NCBI GenBank assembly: GCA_947254705.1 | Contig: CAMYCX010000056.1 | Location: 1 to 8,344, forward strand | Direction of reading: 5' to 3' | DNA from: an uncultured Veillonellaceae bacterium | Lineage (GTDB): Bacteria > Bacillota > Negativicutes > Veillonellales > Negativicoccaceae | Length of the DNA stretch: 8,344 nucleotides | In this document: piece after piece, positions 1 to 5,560 of the stretch | How positions within the stretch are numbered: the first letter of the stretch is position 1 | How the letters are laid out: each line of letters begins with the position of its first letter | Program-made: the position numbers and the translations under genes | The notes under the pieces: generated by a model | Told to the model about the DNA's origin: nothing | The model's database searches: none | The model's input: the letters and a program-made list of their open reading frames with translations, nothing else

Positions 1-27
1 GCAGCGTCAGATGTGTATAAGAGACAG
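1..27 (+). other. Nextera (Tn5) sequencing adapter remnant, artefact
   Basis: Positions 9-27 are exactly the 19-base Tn5 mosaic end AGATGTGTATAAGAGACAG, and positions 1-8 (GCAGCGTC) are the bases that precede it in the Illumina Nextera read-1 adapter. This is the 3' part of a library adapter left at a contig end, not a genomic transposon end. Genuine sequence should begin at about position 28, and the contig end near here should be treated with caution. Confidence 0.96.
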
Positions 28-128
28 CCCCTATATAGTAAAAATATAATATCCGTATATCTGTACAATCAACGTCCTTCCCCCGCCACATACCGGGCGA
101 AGCGACGCGAATGGCCTCCCAAGCATAT

Positions 129-151
129 AAAAAGCCTTCTCTTCGGAAGAC
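129..151 (-). terminator. Hairpin terminator of the distal repeat unit
   Basis: On the minus strand, GTCTTC (151-146) pairs with GAAGGC (139-134) around a six-base CGAAGA loop, with one G-U wobble, followed by a run of U. It follows the distal decayed tRNA copy exactly as the functional terminator follows the intact tRNA. Confidence 0.6.
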
Positions 152-165
152 CTTCATTATACGTA

Positions 166-228
166 TGGAGCCGGCAATAGGACTTGAACCTGCGTGTGCA
201 TCACGATGTGACGCGAACGGACTCCCCA
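166..228 (-). pseudogene. Decayed tRNA-Thr copy (distal)
   Basis: The minus strand of 166-194 matches the T-arm, 3' acceptor strand and CCA of the intact tRNA-Thr at 28 of 29 positions (one change at 192). Upstream of that, 195-228 is only loosely tRNA-like: a TCGTGATGCA stretch resembles the anticodon arm (TCGTAATGCG in the intact gene). The D-arm and the 5' acceptor strand are missing, so no cloverleaf can form. It could instead be a leftover attachment site of an integrative element that used the tRNA 3' end; the internal tRNA-like remnants favour a decayed duplicate. Confidence 0.6.
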
Positions 229-234
229 GCATAT

Positions 235-256
235 AAAAAGCCTTCTCTTCGGAAGG
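235..256 (-). terminator. Hairpin terminator of the middle repeat unit
   Basis: Minus-strand CCTTC (256-252) and GAAGG (245-241) form a 5-bp stem around CGAAGA, then C and five U. It is weaker than its sister hairpin at 341-363 because the outermost pair is lost. Confidence 0.55.
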
Positions 257-271
257 ATTTCGTTTCTTGTA

Positions 272-334
272 TGGAGCCGGCAATAGGACTTGAACCTACG
301 TGTGCATCACGATGTGACGCGAACGGACTACCAA
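272..334 (-). pseudogene. Decayed tRNA-Thr copy (proximal)
   Basis: The minus strand of 272-300 is identical over 29 bases to the 3' end of the intact tRNA-Thr (T-arm, acceptor 3' strand, CCA). Going upstream, a 17-nt hairpin (GCGTCAC-ATC-GTGATGC) sits where the anticodon arm should be. TTGGTAG at 328-334 matches the D-loop of the intact gene. The 5' acceptor strand and most of the D-stem are absent, replaced by the terminator of the neighbouring unit. It should therefore not give a functional tRNA. The 195-223 segment of the distal copy is identical to 301-329 here, indicating tandem duplication after decay began. Confidence 0.62.
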
Positions 335-340
335 GTATAT

Positions 341-363
341 AAAAAGCCTTCTCTTCGGAAGGC
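341..363 (-). terminator. Rho-independent terminator of tRNA-Thr
   Basis: Minus-strand GCCTTC (363-358), loop CGAAGA and GAAGGC (351-346) form a perfect 6-bp stem followed by five U (345-341). It lies 15 bases past the CCA end of the intact tRNA-Thr, the expected place for its transcription terminator. Transcripts from the tRNA promoter should stop here and rarely reach the decayed copies further downstream. Confidence 0.75.
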
Positions 364-377
364 CTTCATTATACGTA

Positions 378-453
378 TGGAGCCGGCAATAGGACTTGAA
401 CCTACGACCTACGCATTACGAATGCGCCGCTCTACCAACTGAGCTATGCCGGC
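378..453 (-). tRNA. tRNA-Thr, anticodon CGU
   Basis: The 76-nt minus-strand sequence folds as a complete cloverleaf. Acceptor GCCGGCA pairs with TGCCGGC, followed by discriminator U and an encoded CCA (380-378). The D-stem is GCTC/GAGC with an AGTTGGTA loop. The anticodon arm is GCGCA-TTCGTAA-TGCGT. The variable region is AGGTC, and the T-arm has a TTCAAGT loop. The seven-base anticodon loop places CGU at positions 34-36, which reads the threonine codon ACG. The gene has its own strong promoter (468-496) and terminator (341-363), so it is probably transcribed as a single-gene unit. Its 3' half is repeated downstream in a decayed tandem array. Confidence 0.96.
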
Positions 454-467
454 AACTGACTTTACAC

Positions 468-496
468 AGTATAAATAATTTTCTTGAAAAAGTCAA
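468..496 (-). promoter_or_regulatory. Sigma-A promoter of tRNA-Thr
   Basis: On the minus strand, -35 TTGACT (496-491) and -10 TATACT (473-468) are separated by exactly 17 bases. Transcription should start near 461, a few bases before the mature tRNA 5' end at 453. The near-consensus hexamers suit a stable-RNA gene. Confidence 0.85.
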
Positions 497-587
497 CCGT
501 CCGTACGTTTTTTGTGCAAGGTCGATCGCTTGTGAGCAAGATACGTTTCTGTATACAGTATTTTTCATTGATTGTGCTTGATTTCGT

Positions 588-616
588 TTGCATTCCGTCA
601 ATGGTAGTGCTATAAT
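588..616 (+). promoter_or_regulatory. Extended -10 promoter of the TRAP operon leader
   Basis: A perfect TATAAT at 611-616 is preceded by TG at 608-609, giving an extended -10 element. The -35 at 588-593 (TTGCAT) is weak, with a 17-base spacer. Transcription should start near 622-623, about 150 bases before the first codon of the TAXI gene, which leaves room for a structured leader. It is divergent from the tRNA-Thr promoter; the shared DNA between them (497-587) contains the palindrome CTGTATACAG at 549-558. Confidence 0.75.
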
Positions 617-622
617 GGCAAT

Positions 623-736
623 AATTCAACTACATGGGAAATCGAATACTTCCTACCGTACAGGTAGTGAGTCGACAACGGAGTCGGCGTACGCTCGTAT
701 GCAGGCTTTGTGCCGGGAGCGCAGGCTCCTTTTTTT
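623..736 (+). ncRNA. Candidate structured leader / attenuator RNA of the TRAP operon
   Basis: Between the promoter and the TAXI gene lie about 114 bases with consecutive small hairpins: CTACC/GGTAG (653-667), CGAC/GTCG (673-686), GCGTAC/GTATGC with one wobble (687-702), then the terminator hairpin (716-729) with its U-run. GGAGTC at 680-685 can pair with GGCTCC at 724-729, which would break both the second hairpin and the terminator stem, so a switch between terminated and read-through forms is possible. I do not recognise a known riboswitch class or a T-box motif. It could also be a small independent RNA that ends at the terminator. Confidence 0.45.
716..736 (+). terminator. Intrinsic terminator in the leader, upstream of the TAXI gene
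   Basis: GGAGC (716-720), loop GCAG and GCTCC (725-729) form a 5-bp GC-rich stem directly followed by seven T (730-736). It lies after a promoter and 34 bases before a start codon, with no coding gene between. That placement is typical of transcription attenuation, or of the end of a small RNA. Confidence 0.7.
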
Positions 737-770
737 ATTTCCCGATTTGTCAGCAGAAAGGATGAGTAAG

Positions 771-1724
771 ATGAAACGTTCTCTCGTAAAAATGATTGCT
801 TTGGCCACCGGTGTAGCCGTGATGGCCGCGTTGGGCGGGTGCGGTGATACGCCGAAACAGCAGTACTTGAATATCGGTACCGGCGGTACGGCAGGCACGT
901 ACTATCCGCTGGGCGGCGCAATCTCCGAGATCATCAACAAAAATATTCCGGGCGCGAATGCCAGCACCGAAAGTACGGGCGCTTCCGTGGCCAACATCAA
1001 TATGCTGAAAGACCACGCGATTGATATGGCATTTGTACAGAACGATATCGCCTATTATGCGGCCAACGGGATTGAAATGTTTGCCGGCAAAAAGGTCGAT
1101 TCCTTGCGCGGGATTGCGACCCTGTATCCGGAAACGATTCAGCTCGTCACATTGGAAAAGAACGGCATTCATACCATTGCCGATTTGCGTGGCAAGCGTG
1201 TCGCGGTCGGTGCGCCGGGCAGCGGTGCGGAAGCCAATGCCCGTCAGATTTTGCAGGCGGCCGGATTGACGTACGATGATATCGATGTGCAGTATCTCTC
1301 GTTCGGCGAAGCGTCCGGTGCATTGAAAGACGGTAATGTCGATGCGGCGTTTGTAACGGCCGGTTTCCCCACGGCGGCAGTACAGGACGTATCCGCCAAC
1401 CAGGCGATCACCTTGGTCGCACTCGATGACGCCACGGCCGATGCGCTCGTCGCACAGTATCCGTATTATACCAAGACAATCATTCCAGCGGGTACGTATG
1501 ACGGCGTTACCTCCGATGTGGCAACGGTATCGGTAATGGCGATGATTGTCACCACGGATAAAATGACGGAACAGCAAGGTTACGACATCACCAAAGCCAT
1601 TTTCAGCAACTTGGATCGAATCGCCCAGGCACACGCCGTCGGTAAATTGATCACCAAGGAAGGCGCTCTTCAGGGCATGCCGCTGACGATGAACGCGGGT
1701 GCGAAAAAAGCGCTGAGTGAATAA
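771..1724 (+). CDS. TRAP transporter substrate-binding lipoprotein, TAXI family
   Basis: This 317-residue protein is the extracytoplasmic solute receptor of a TAXI-type TRAP transporter. It captures an organic anion or amino acid outside the membrane and hands it to the permease encoded two genes downstream. The N-terminus is a lipoprotein signal: basic MKRSLVK, a hydrophobic stretch and a lipobox LGGC with the lipidated cysteine at residue 24. The mature part begins with the family hallmark IGTGGTAGTYYPLGG, followed by a TESTGASVANI segment and a periplasmic-binding-like fold; the length is normal for the family. I chose ATG 771 because AAAGGA at 757-762 is well spaced for it. In-frame starts further upstream (TTG 588, ATG 762) lack a good ribosome site or would lie inside the leader. 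The gene overlaps the next by one base (TAATG). Characterised family members bind glutamate or glutamine, but the ligand here cannot be read from the sequence. Confidence 0.93.
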   Translation: MKRSLVKMIALATGVAVMAALGGCGDTPKQQYLNIGTGGTAGTYYPLGGAISEIINKNIPGANASTESTGASVANINMLKDHAIDMAFVQNDIAYYAANGIEMFAGKKVDSLRGIATLYPETIQLVTLEKNGIHTIADLRGKRVAVGAPGSGAEANARQILQAAGLTYDDIDVQYLSFGEASGALKDGNVDAAFVTAGFPTAAVQDVSANQAITLVALDDATADALVAQYPYYTKTIIPAGTYDGVTSDVATVSVMAMIVTTDKMTEQQGYDITKAIFSNLDRIAQAHAVGKLITKEGALQGMPLTMNAGAKKALSE

Positions 1725-2242
1725 TGAAACGCGCAGCGGGAGTCATCATCGGAGTTCTCATCTTGTGTGCGGGACTGATCGCCTGGTGTGCGACGGCAGG
1801 TGCCGCACCGACGATGTATGCCGTCACCGTATCTCGCTGTGATGTACTCGGTCCGGCACGACCGCACGAGGTACTGGCGATACGGTTTCGTCATTCCGTC
1901 CAACAAACGTATGTGACGGAGTATCTCGATGTCAATGATGCCGCCGACGGGTTTATTCTGACGGGGACACGTTACCGCTCGTACGGAGTGGGACTTCCCT
2001 TTTTGCCCGAAGAAGGAACGTTTACGCGGGACGGCGATGATTTCGTGCTGCACGGCATGCATCGCCCGCTCCCGTCATTGCGTGTAGGAGTCGGCGTCGG
2101 CACGGAGCTGACGCTGACGACCGCGCAAAGGTCACTGGATTTGTATCGTATATATCCCGCCGGAACGGCAGTGCGGATCGGTATTGCTCCGTACCGCACA
2201 GTACTGGCGGCGCAACAGTGGCCGCAACTACTAGCAGAATGA
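1724..2242 (+). CDS. DUF1850 family protein, TRAP-TAXI accessory
   Basis: This 172-residue protein starts in the stop codon of the TAXI gene (TAATG), so the two are probably translationally coupled. Residues 1-28 are a hydrophobic N-terminal segment, a signal peptide or membrane anchor with the rest outside. The remainder resembles the DUF1850 family: a beta-rich domain with the FRHSVQQTYVTEYLDV block (residues 55-70, conserved His57-Ser58) and the YRSYGVGLPFLPEEGTF block (84-100). DUF1850 genes are known to lie between TAXI receptors and fused TRAP permeases, as here. Its molecular role has not been established as far as I know. A part in receptor-permease coupling or substrate choice is inference from position only. 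Cys39 is the only cysteine beyond the N-terminal segment. Confidence 0.85.
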   Translation: MKRAAGVIIGVLILCAGLIAWCATAGAAPTMYAVTVSRCDVLGPARPHEVLAIRFRHSVQQTYVTEYLDVNDAADGFILTGTRYRSYGVGLPFLPEEGTFTRDGDDFVLHGMHRPLPSLRVGVGVGTELTLTTAQRSLDLYRIYPAGTAVRIGIAPYRTVLAAQQWPQLLAE

Positions 2243-2252
2243 GGTTATGATT

Positions 2253-4163
2253 ATGACAACAACCACCAAGACAGCACCCACGCTGTCGGATGACAATCAG
2301 CATTTAGCCGAATATAGCGGTCTGATGGGGAAAATCGTCGCCGCCGTTGCGATTTGTTTTTCCCTGTTTCAACTATATACGGGCCTGTTCGGCGTATTGG
2401 ACGCACAATTACAGCGTGCCGTTCATTTGGGATTCGGTTTGGTGCTGATTTTCCTCTTGTATCCCTCGCGCCGACGTTGGCTGATTCGTCGTTTCCCGCA
2501 TCCGCTCGATATCGGACTGGCCATCTTGGGCGGTGCGACACCGGGGTACTTGGTCATACAATATCATGAATTGGTCATGCGGGCCGGCAACATCAGCAGC
2601 ACGGACTTTGCCGTAGGACTGCTCGGCGTTTTGCTCGTCATCGAAGCGGCACGACGCGTTGTCGGCATTCCGATGGTGTCCGTCGTGCTGATCTTTCTCG
2701 CTTACGCATTTGCCGGGCCGTATATTCCCGGCATCTTGGGACACCGCGGAGTGACACTCGAACAATTAGTCAGTCATCTCTTTTTTACGACGGAAGGCAT
2801 TTTCGGCATTCCGCTCGGTGTGTCAAGCACATTTATCTTTCTCTTTATCCTGTTCGGTGCGTACTTGGAATCGACAGGTCTGGGGCATTTCTTCATTGAT
2901 ATCGCCAATGCGATCGCCGGTTGGGCGCGCGGCGGCCCGGCGAAAGTCGCCGTCCTCTCCAGCGGTCTGATGGGGACCGTTTCCGGTTCATCGGTGGCCA
3001 ACGTTGCCGGTACGGGCAGCTTTACCATTCCGATGATGAAAAATCTCGGCTATGACCGTAACTTCGCCGGCGCCGTGGAAGCCGCCGCGTCTACGGGCGG
3101 GCAGCTCATGCCGCCGATTATGGGGGCGGCCGCTTTTCTGATGGCGGAGTTCGTCAATGTACCGTACATGGAAGTGGTCAAGGCGGCGACGATTCCCGCG
3201 ATTTTATATTTTCTCGGTATTTGGCTCGGTGTTCATTTTGAAGCCCGCCGGAAAAATTTGCAGGGAATACCGCGTAAAGATCTCCCGAAAGCGTCCTTGA
3301 TTTTTCGTGAACGCGGGCATCTTGCCTTGCCGCTGATTGTGATTATCTATCTGCTCGTTTCGGGATACACGCCGATGCGAGCCGCACTGGTCGGCATCTT
3401 TATGTCGGTGATCGCGGCGATGCTGCGCGCCAACACGCGTATGTCCGCGGCACAAATCATGCAAGGTCTCGTCGACGGGGCCAAAGGGATGCTTTCGGTC
3501 CTTGCGGCATGTGCGGCCGCAGGTATCATCATCGGTGTCGTCACCAAAACCGGTGTCGGTATGAAGATGGGTTCATTCCTGCTGGACTTATCCGGCGGTA
3601 TGTTCCTGCCGATTTTGTTCTTCACCATGCTCACCTCGATCATACTGGGCATGGGCGTACCGACCACCGCCAACTATGTCATTACCTCGACGATTGCCGC
3701 ACCAGCCTTAATGGATTTCGGGGTGCCGGTGTTGGCGGCACACATGTTCGTCTTTTATTTCGGGATTATCGCCGACGTAACCCCGCCGGTCGCTCTCGCC
3801 GCGTATGCAGGTTCGGCGATTGCCGGCGGAAATGCTCTCAAAACGGGGGTCAACGCCTCCAAACTGGCTATTGCGGCATTCCTTATTCCGTACATGTTTG
3901 TCATGTCACCGGCCATGTTGATGATTGACGCCGATTTTATCTCGATTGTCTCGATTCTGATTACCGCCATCATCGGTATGGTAGCGCTCAGCTCGTCGTT
4001 GATCGGCTACTTCATCGTGAAGGAAAGCCTCTGGGAACGTGTCGCGTTTGCGCTCGGCGGACTCATGCTCATCAAGCCGGGAACGATGACCGATATTCTC
4101 GGTATCGCCATTGTCGGCGCACTGATTGCCTACCAGTGGTGGCGCAGCAAACGCGCTGCATAA
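2253..4163 (+). CDS. TRAP transporter permease, fused 4TM/12TM (DctQM-type) subunit
   Basis: This protein of about 636 residues is the membrane part of the TAXI-TRAP system, an ion-gradient-driven importer that takes substrate from the TAXI lipoprotein. The N-terminal quarter, after a polar segment of about 25 residues, has helices such as IVAAVAICFSLFQLYTGLF and LDIGLAILGGATPGYLVIQY and corresponds to the small DctQ-like subunit. The rest is the large DctM-like subunit, with the family signature SGLMGTVSGSSVANVAGTG near residues 235-255, followed by AASTGGQLMPPIMGAAAF. A second inverted-repeat-like half holds ILGMGVPTTANYVITS. Separate Q and M genes are not needed because they are fused, as usual for TAXI systems. 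ATG 2253 is preferred over ATG 2247 because GAGG at 2241-2244 lies 8 bases before the former and only 2 before the latter. The gene follows DUF1850 by about ten bases and ends the operon. Confidence 0.94.
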   Translation: MTTTTKTAPTLSDDNQHLAEYSGLMGKIVAAVAICFSLFQLYTGLFGVLDAQLQRAVHLGFGLVLIFLLYPSRRRWLIRRFPHPLDIGLAILGGATPGYLVIQYHELVMRAGNISSTDFAVGLLGVLLVIEAARRVVGIPMVSVVLIFLAYAFAGPYIPGILGHRGVTLEQLVSHLFFTTEGIFGIPLGVSSTFIFLFILFGAYLESTGLGHFFIDIANAIAGWARGGPAKVAVLSSGLMGTVSGSSVANVAGTGSFTIPMMKNLGYDRNFAGAVEAAASTGGQLMPPIMGAAAFLMAEFVNVPYMEVVKAATIPAILYFLGIWLGVHFEARRKNLQGIPRKDLPKASLIFRERGHLALPLIVIIYLLVSGYTPMRAALVGIFMSVIAAMLRANTRMSAAQIMQGLVDGAKGMLSVLAACAAAGIIIGVVTKTGVGMKMGSFLLDLSGGMFLPILFFTMLTSIILGMGVPTTANYVITSTIAAPALMDFGVPVLAAHMFVFYFGIIADVTPPVALAAYAGSAIAGGNALKTGVNASKLAIAAFLIPYMFVMSPAMLMIDADFISIVSILITAIIGMVALSSSLIGYFIVKESLWERVAFALGGLMLIKPGTMTDILGIAIVGALIAYQWWRSKRAA

Positions 4164-4173
4164 ACGCACGCCG

Positions 4174-4187
4174 CTTGTGATCACAAG
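4174..4187. other. Perfect 14-bp palindrome CTTGTGATCACAAG
   Basis: The sequence equals its own reverse complement across all 14 bases. It sits between the permease stop codon and the operon terminator, about 115 bases before the citC promoter. The TGTGA/TCACA halves recall Crp/Fnr-family half-sites, but without the usual six-base spacer. A regulator site or an accessory RNA hairpin are both possible. Confidence 0.4.
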
Positions 4188-4210
4188 GGAATCCCGCGGG
4201 GTTCCCTTTT
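4185..4210 (+). terminator. Terminator of the TRAP operon
   Basis: AAGGGAA (4185-4191) pairs with TTCCCTT (4202-4208). The stem is extended inward by a T-G wobble and CC/GG pairs around a tight GC-rich loop, and the right arm runs into four T. It lies 21 bases after the permease stop codon. A perfect 14-base palindrome (4174-4187) overlaps its left arm. Confidence 0.75.
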
Positions 4211-4259
4211 CTGATGTCGCGATGCTTGCCTCAGTCGCCTTGTCGTCACATGACAATAC

Positions 4260-4271
4260 CGCATGCATGCG
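4260..4271. other. Perfect 12-bp palindrome CGCATGCATGCG upstream of citC
   Basis: CGCATGCATGCG is its own reverse complement and lies about 30 bases upstream of the citC -35 region. CGCATACGC follows at 4277-4285. This is a suitable place for an activator or repressor site, but no regulator can be named from the sequence. Confidence 0.35.
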
Positions 4272-4301
4272 ATATACGCATACGCAAGTTACCGTTTTCC
4301 T

Positions 4302-4329
4302 TTAACCTGTGTCCTTGATTTGTTATAAT
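4302..4329 (+). promoter_or_regulatory. Promoter of citC
   Basis: An extended -10, TG-T-TATAAT, lies at 4321-4329. The best -35 is TTAACC at 4302-4307 with a 16-base spacer. Transcription should begin near 4336, leaving a short leader before the strong ribosome site at 4350-4356. It gives citC its own transcript, separate from the terminated TRAP operon. Confidence 0.7.
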
Positions 4330-4362
4330 AAGAATAGAGTACATCATCGAAGGAGGATGATT

Positions 4363-5415
4363 ATGAATACCTTTACACAACGACCATTGGATTTACATCA
4401 CGGAGATGACCAACGTCAATTAATGGGCTTGCTCAAGCAATTTGAATTGACGTTTTCCGAAGATACGATAGATTATACGGCAGGGATTTTCGACGGTGAG
4501 ACACTCATCGCCACCGCCTCCCTCAGCGGACGTGTATTCCGCAATATTGCGATTTCTCCCGATTATCAAGGCAAAGGACTCACGCACCGACTGCTGGCCA
4601 TGCTCGAAGCGGAGGCCGATCGCCGCGGTATCACGGGATTCCAAATCTTTACGAAGCCGGAAAAAGTACCCGTTTTTGAACATGTCGGGTTCCGTTGTGT
4701 CGCCGTCGCAAAACCGTACGCGGCGCTGCTCGAAAAAGGAACGCCTTCGCTCGAAGATTTTCTGGCGCATGTCAAGGAAATCGTCGGTGCACCCAAGGGC
4801 GCTGTCCGCGGTTCGATCGTCATGAACTGTAATCCGTTTACTCGCGGTCACCGTGCATTGATCGAATACACCTCACAGCAATGCGATGATGTCGTGCTGT
4901 TCGTCGTGCAGGAAGATCGCTCCCTGTTCCCCTTTGCCGACCGTCTCGAACTCGTACGGCAAGGAACGGAAGATTTGGGTAATGTCCGCGTCGTCTCCGG
5001 CGGTGAATACATCATCTCGAATGCGACGTTCCCGACTTACTTCATCAAAGGCACGGAAGCGCTCGATGCCCAAACCAAGCTCGACGCTACCGTTTTTGCG
5101 GAACGAATTGCACCGGCGCTCGGCATCAACGTTCGTTTCGTCGGCGAAGAACCGACCGACAACACGACGAATGCATACAATAAAGCGCTCGGTAAAGTAT
5201 TGCCGATGAATGATATGGACTTTAAGATTATCCCGCGTAAGCAGGAAGGCGGCAGTATCATCAGCGCCTCCAAAGTCCGGGCGGCACTCGCCGAAGACAA
5301 CTGGGCATTGGTCGAAGAATTTGTTCCGCCGACAACACTCGCTTACCTTCGTTCCGACAAAGGTGCGCAAGTGATCGAAAAGATCAAGGAACACTTCCGG
5401 GCACAGAAAAAATAA
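4363..5415 (+). CDS. citC: [Citrate (pro-3S)-lyase] ligase
   Basis: This 350-residue enzyme acetylates the prosthetic group on the acyl carrier subunit of citrate lyase using acetate and ATP, switching the lyase on in the cytoplasm (EC 6.2.1.22). An N-terminal GNAT-like domain (about residues 25-130) carries the acetyl-CoA loop motif YQGKG at 68-72. A C-terminal nucleotidyltransferase domain carries MNCNPFTRGHRALIE (residues 154-168), with the T-x-G-H version of the ATP-binding motif at 160-163, and a late IISASKVR motif (299-306) typical of this superfamily. Domain order and length match CitC. ATG 4363 was chosen because AAGGAGG at 4350-4356 is six bases upstream; the in-frame ATG 4357 is too close. 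Codon GCA-rich or foreign signals are not evident. No citD, citE, citF, citX or citG lies in this window, so the lyase it would serve must be elsewhere. Confidence 0.92.
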   Translation: MNTFTQRPLDLHHGDDQRQLMGLLKQFELTFSEDTIDYTAGIFDGETLIATASLSGRVFRNIAISPDYQGKGLTHRLLAMLEAEADRRGITGFQIFTKPEKVPVFEHVGFRCVAVAKPYAALLEKGTPSLEDFLAHVKEIVGAPKGAVRGSIVMNCNPFTRGHRALIEYTSQQCDDVVLFVVQEDRSLFPFADRLELVRQGTEDLGNVRVVSGGEYIISNATFPTYFIKGTEALDAQTKLDATVFAERIAPALGINVRFVGEEPTDNTTNAYNKALGKVLPMNDMDFKIIPRKQEGGSIISASKVRAALAEDNWALVEEFVPPTTLAYLRSDKGAQVIEKIKEHFRAQKK

Positions 5416-5422
5416 TGACAAT

Positions 5423-5455
5423 AAAAACTCCCGCGACAATGTCGCGGGAGTTTTT
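5423..5455. terminator. Strong bidirectional terminator after citC
   Basis: CTCCCGCGAC (5428-5437) pairs perfectly with GTCGCGGGAG (5441-5450) around an AAT loop, flanked by AAAAA on the left and TTTTT on the right. It therefore works as an intrinsic terminator in both directions. It begins eight bases after the citC stop codon. Confidence 0.9.
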
Positions 5456-5501
5456 CGTAAGGCACGCCGCCGCATGCCCGAACATCGTTTTATTCCTATT
5501 G

Positions 5502-5543
5502 AAAAGGGATCGACTTCGATATAACGAAGCCCGATCCCTTTTT
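5502..5543. terminator. Bidirectional terminator for the converging dehydrogenase-like gene
   Basis: AAAAGGGATCG (5502-5512) pairs with CGATCCCTTTT (5532-5542). Inside, CTTCG and CGAAG form a second stem around a short AT-rich loop. U-runs arise on both strands. It lies 18 bases past the minus-strand gene's stop and is the second of two hairpins separating the converging genes. Confidence 0.88.
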
Positions 5544-5560
5544 ATCACCGATCATCCGGT

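Larger units (their letters stand above)
104..406 (-). repeat. 106-bp tandem repeat derived from tRNA-Thr plus terminator
   Basis: Three units start at 104, 210 and 316 (each begins GACGCGAA) with an exact 106-bp period. The period also holds for the GCATATAAAAAGCC-like block (123, 229, 335) and for the tRNA 3' end (166, 272, 378). Read on the minus strand, each unit holds a tRNA-Thr 3' portion, a short spacer and a small hairpin terminator. The third unit merges into the intact tRNA gene. Units differ by scattered substitutions, for example in the spacer at 257-271, so this is not a simple assembly stutter. Left of 104 a weak, more diverged continuation may exist. Bases 28-103 otherwise show nothing I can name. 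Confidence 0.85.

Noticed and set aside
9..27. Tn5/IS50-like mosaic end suggesting a transposon
   Set aside because: It continues upstream with Nextera adapter bases and sits exactly at the contig end, so it is a library artefact.
104..406. CRISPR array
   Set aside because: The repeats are contiguous 106-bp units made of tRNA and terminator sequence, with no short repeats separated by unique spacers and no cas genes.
588..770. N-terminal extension of the TAXI protein from TTG 588 or ATG 762
   Set aside because: The extension would run through the promoter, leader hairpins and terminator, and would bury the lipoprotein signal; the ribosome site fits ATG 771.
750..1634. Long minus-strand reading frame of 294 codons opposite the TAXI gene
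   Set aside because: It is an antisense shadow: low-complexity Arg/Gly/Ile-rich product, no recognisable domain, and the plus frame is a clear TAXI protein in an operon.
4873..5475. Minus-strand 200-codon frame opposite citC
   Set aside because: It crosses the citC terminator and lies opposite conserved CitC motifs; the product resembles no family.
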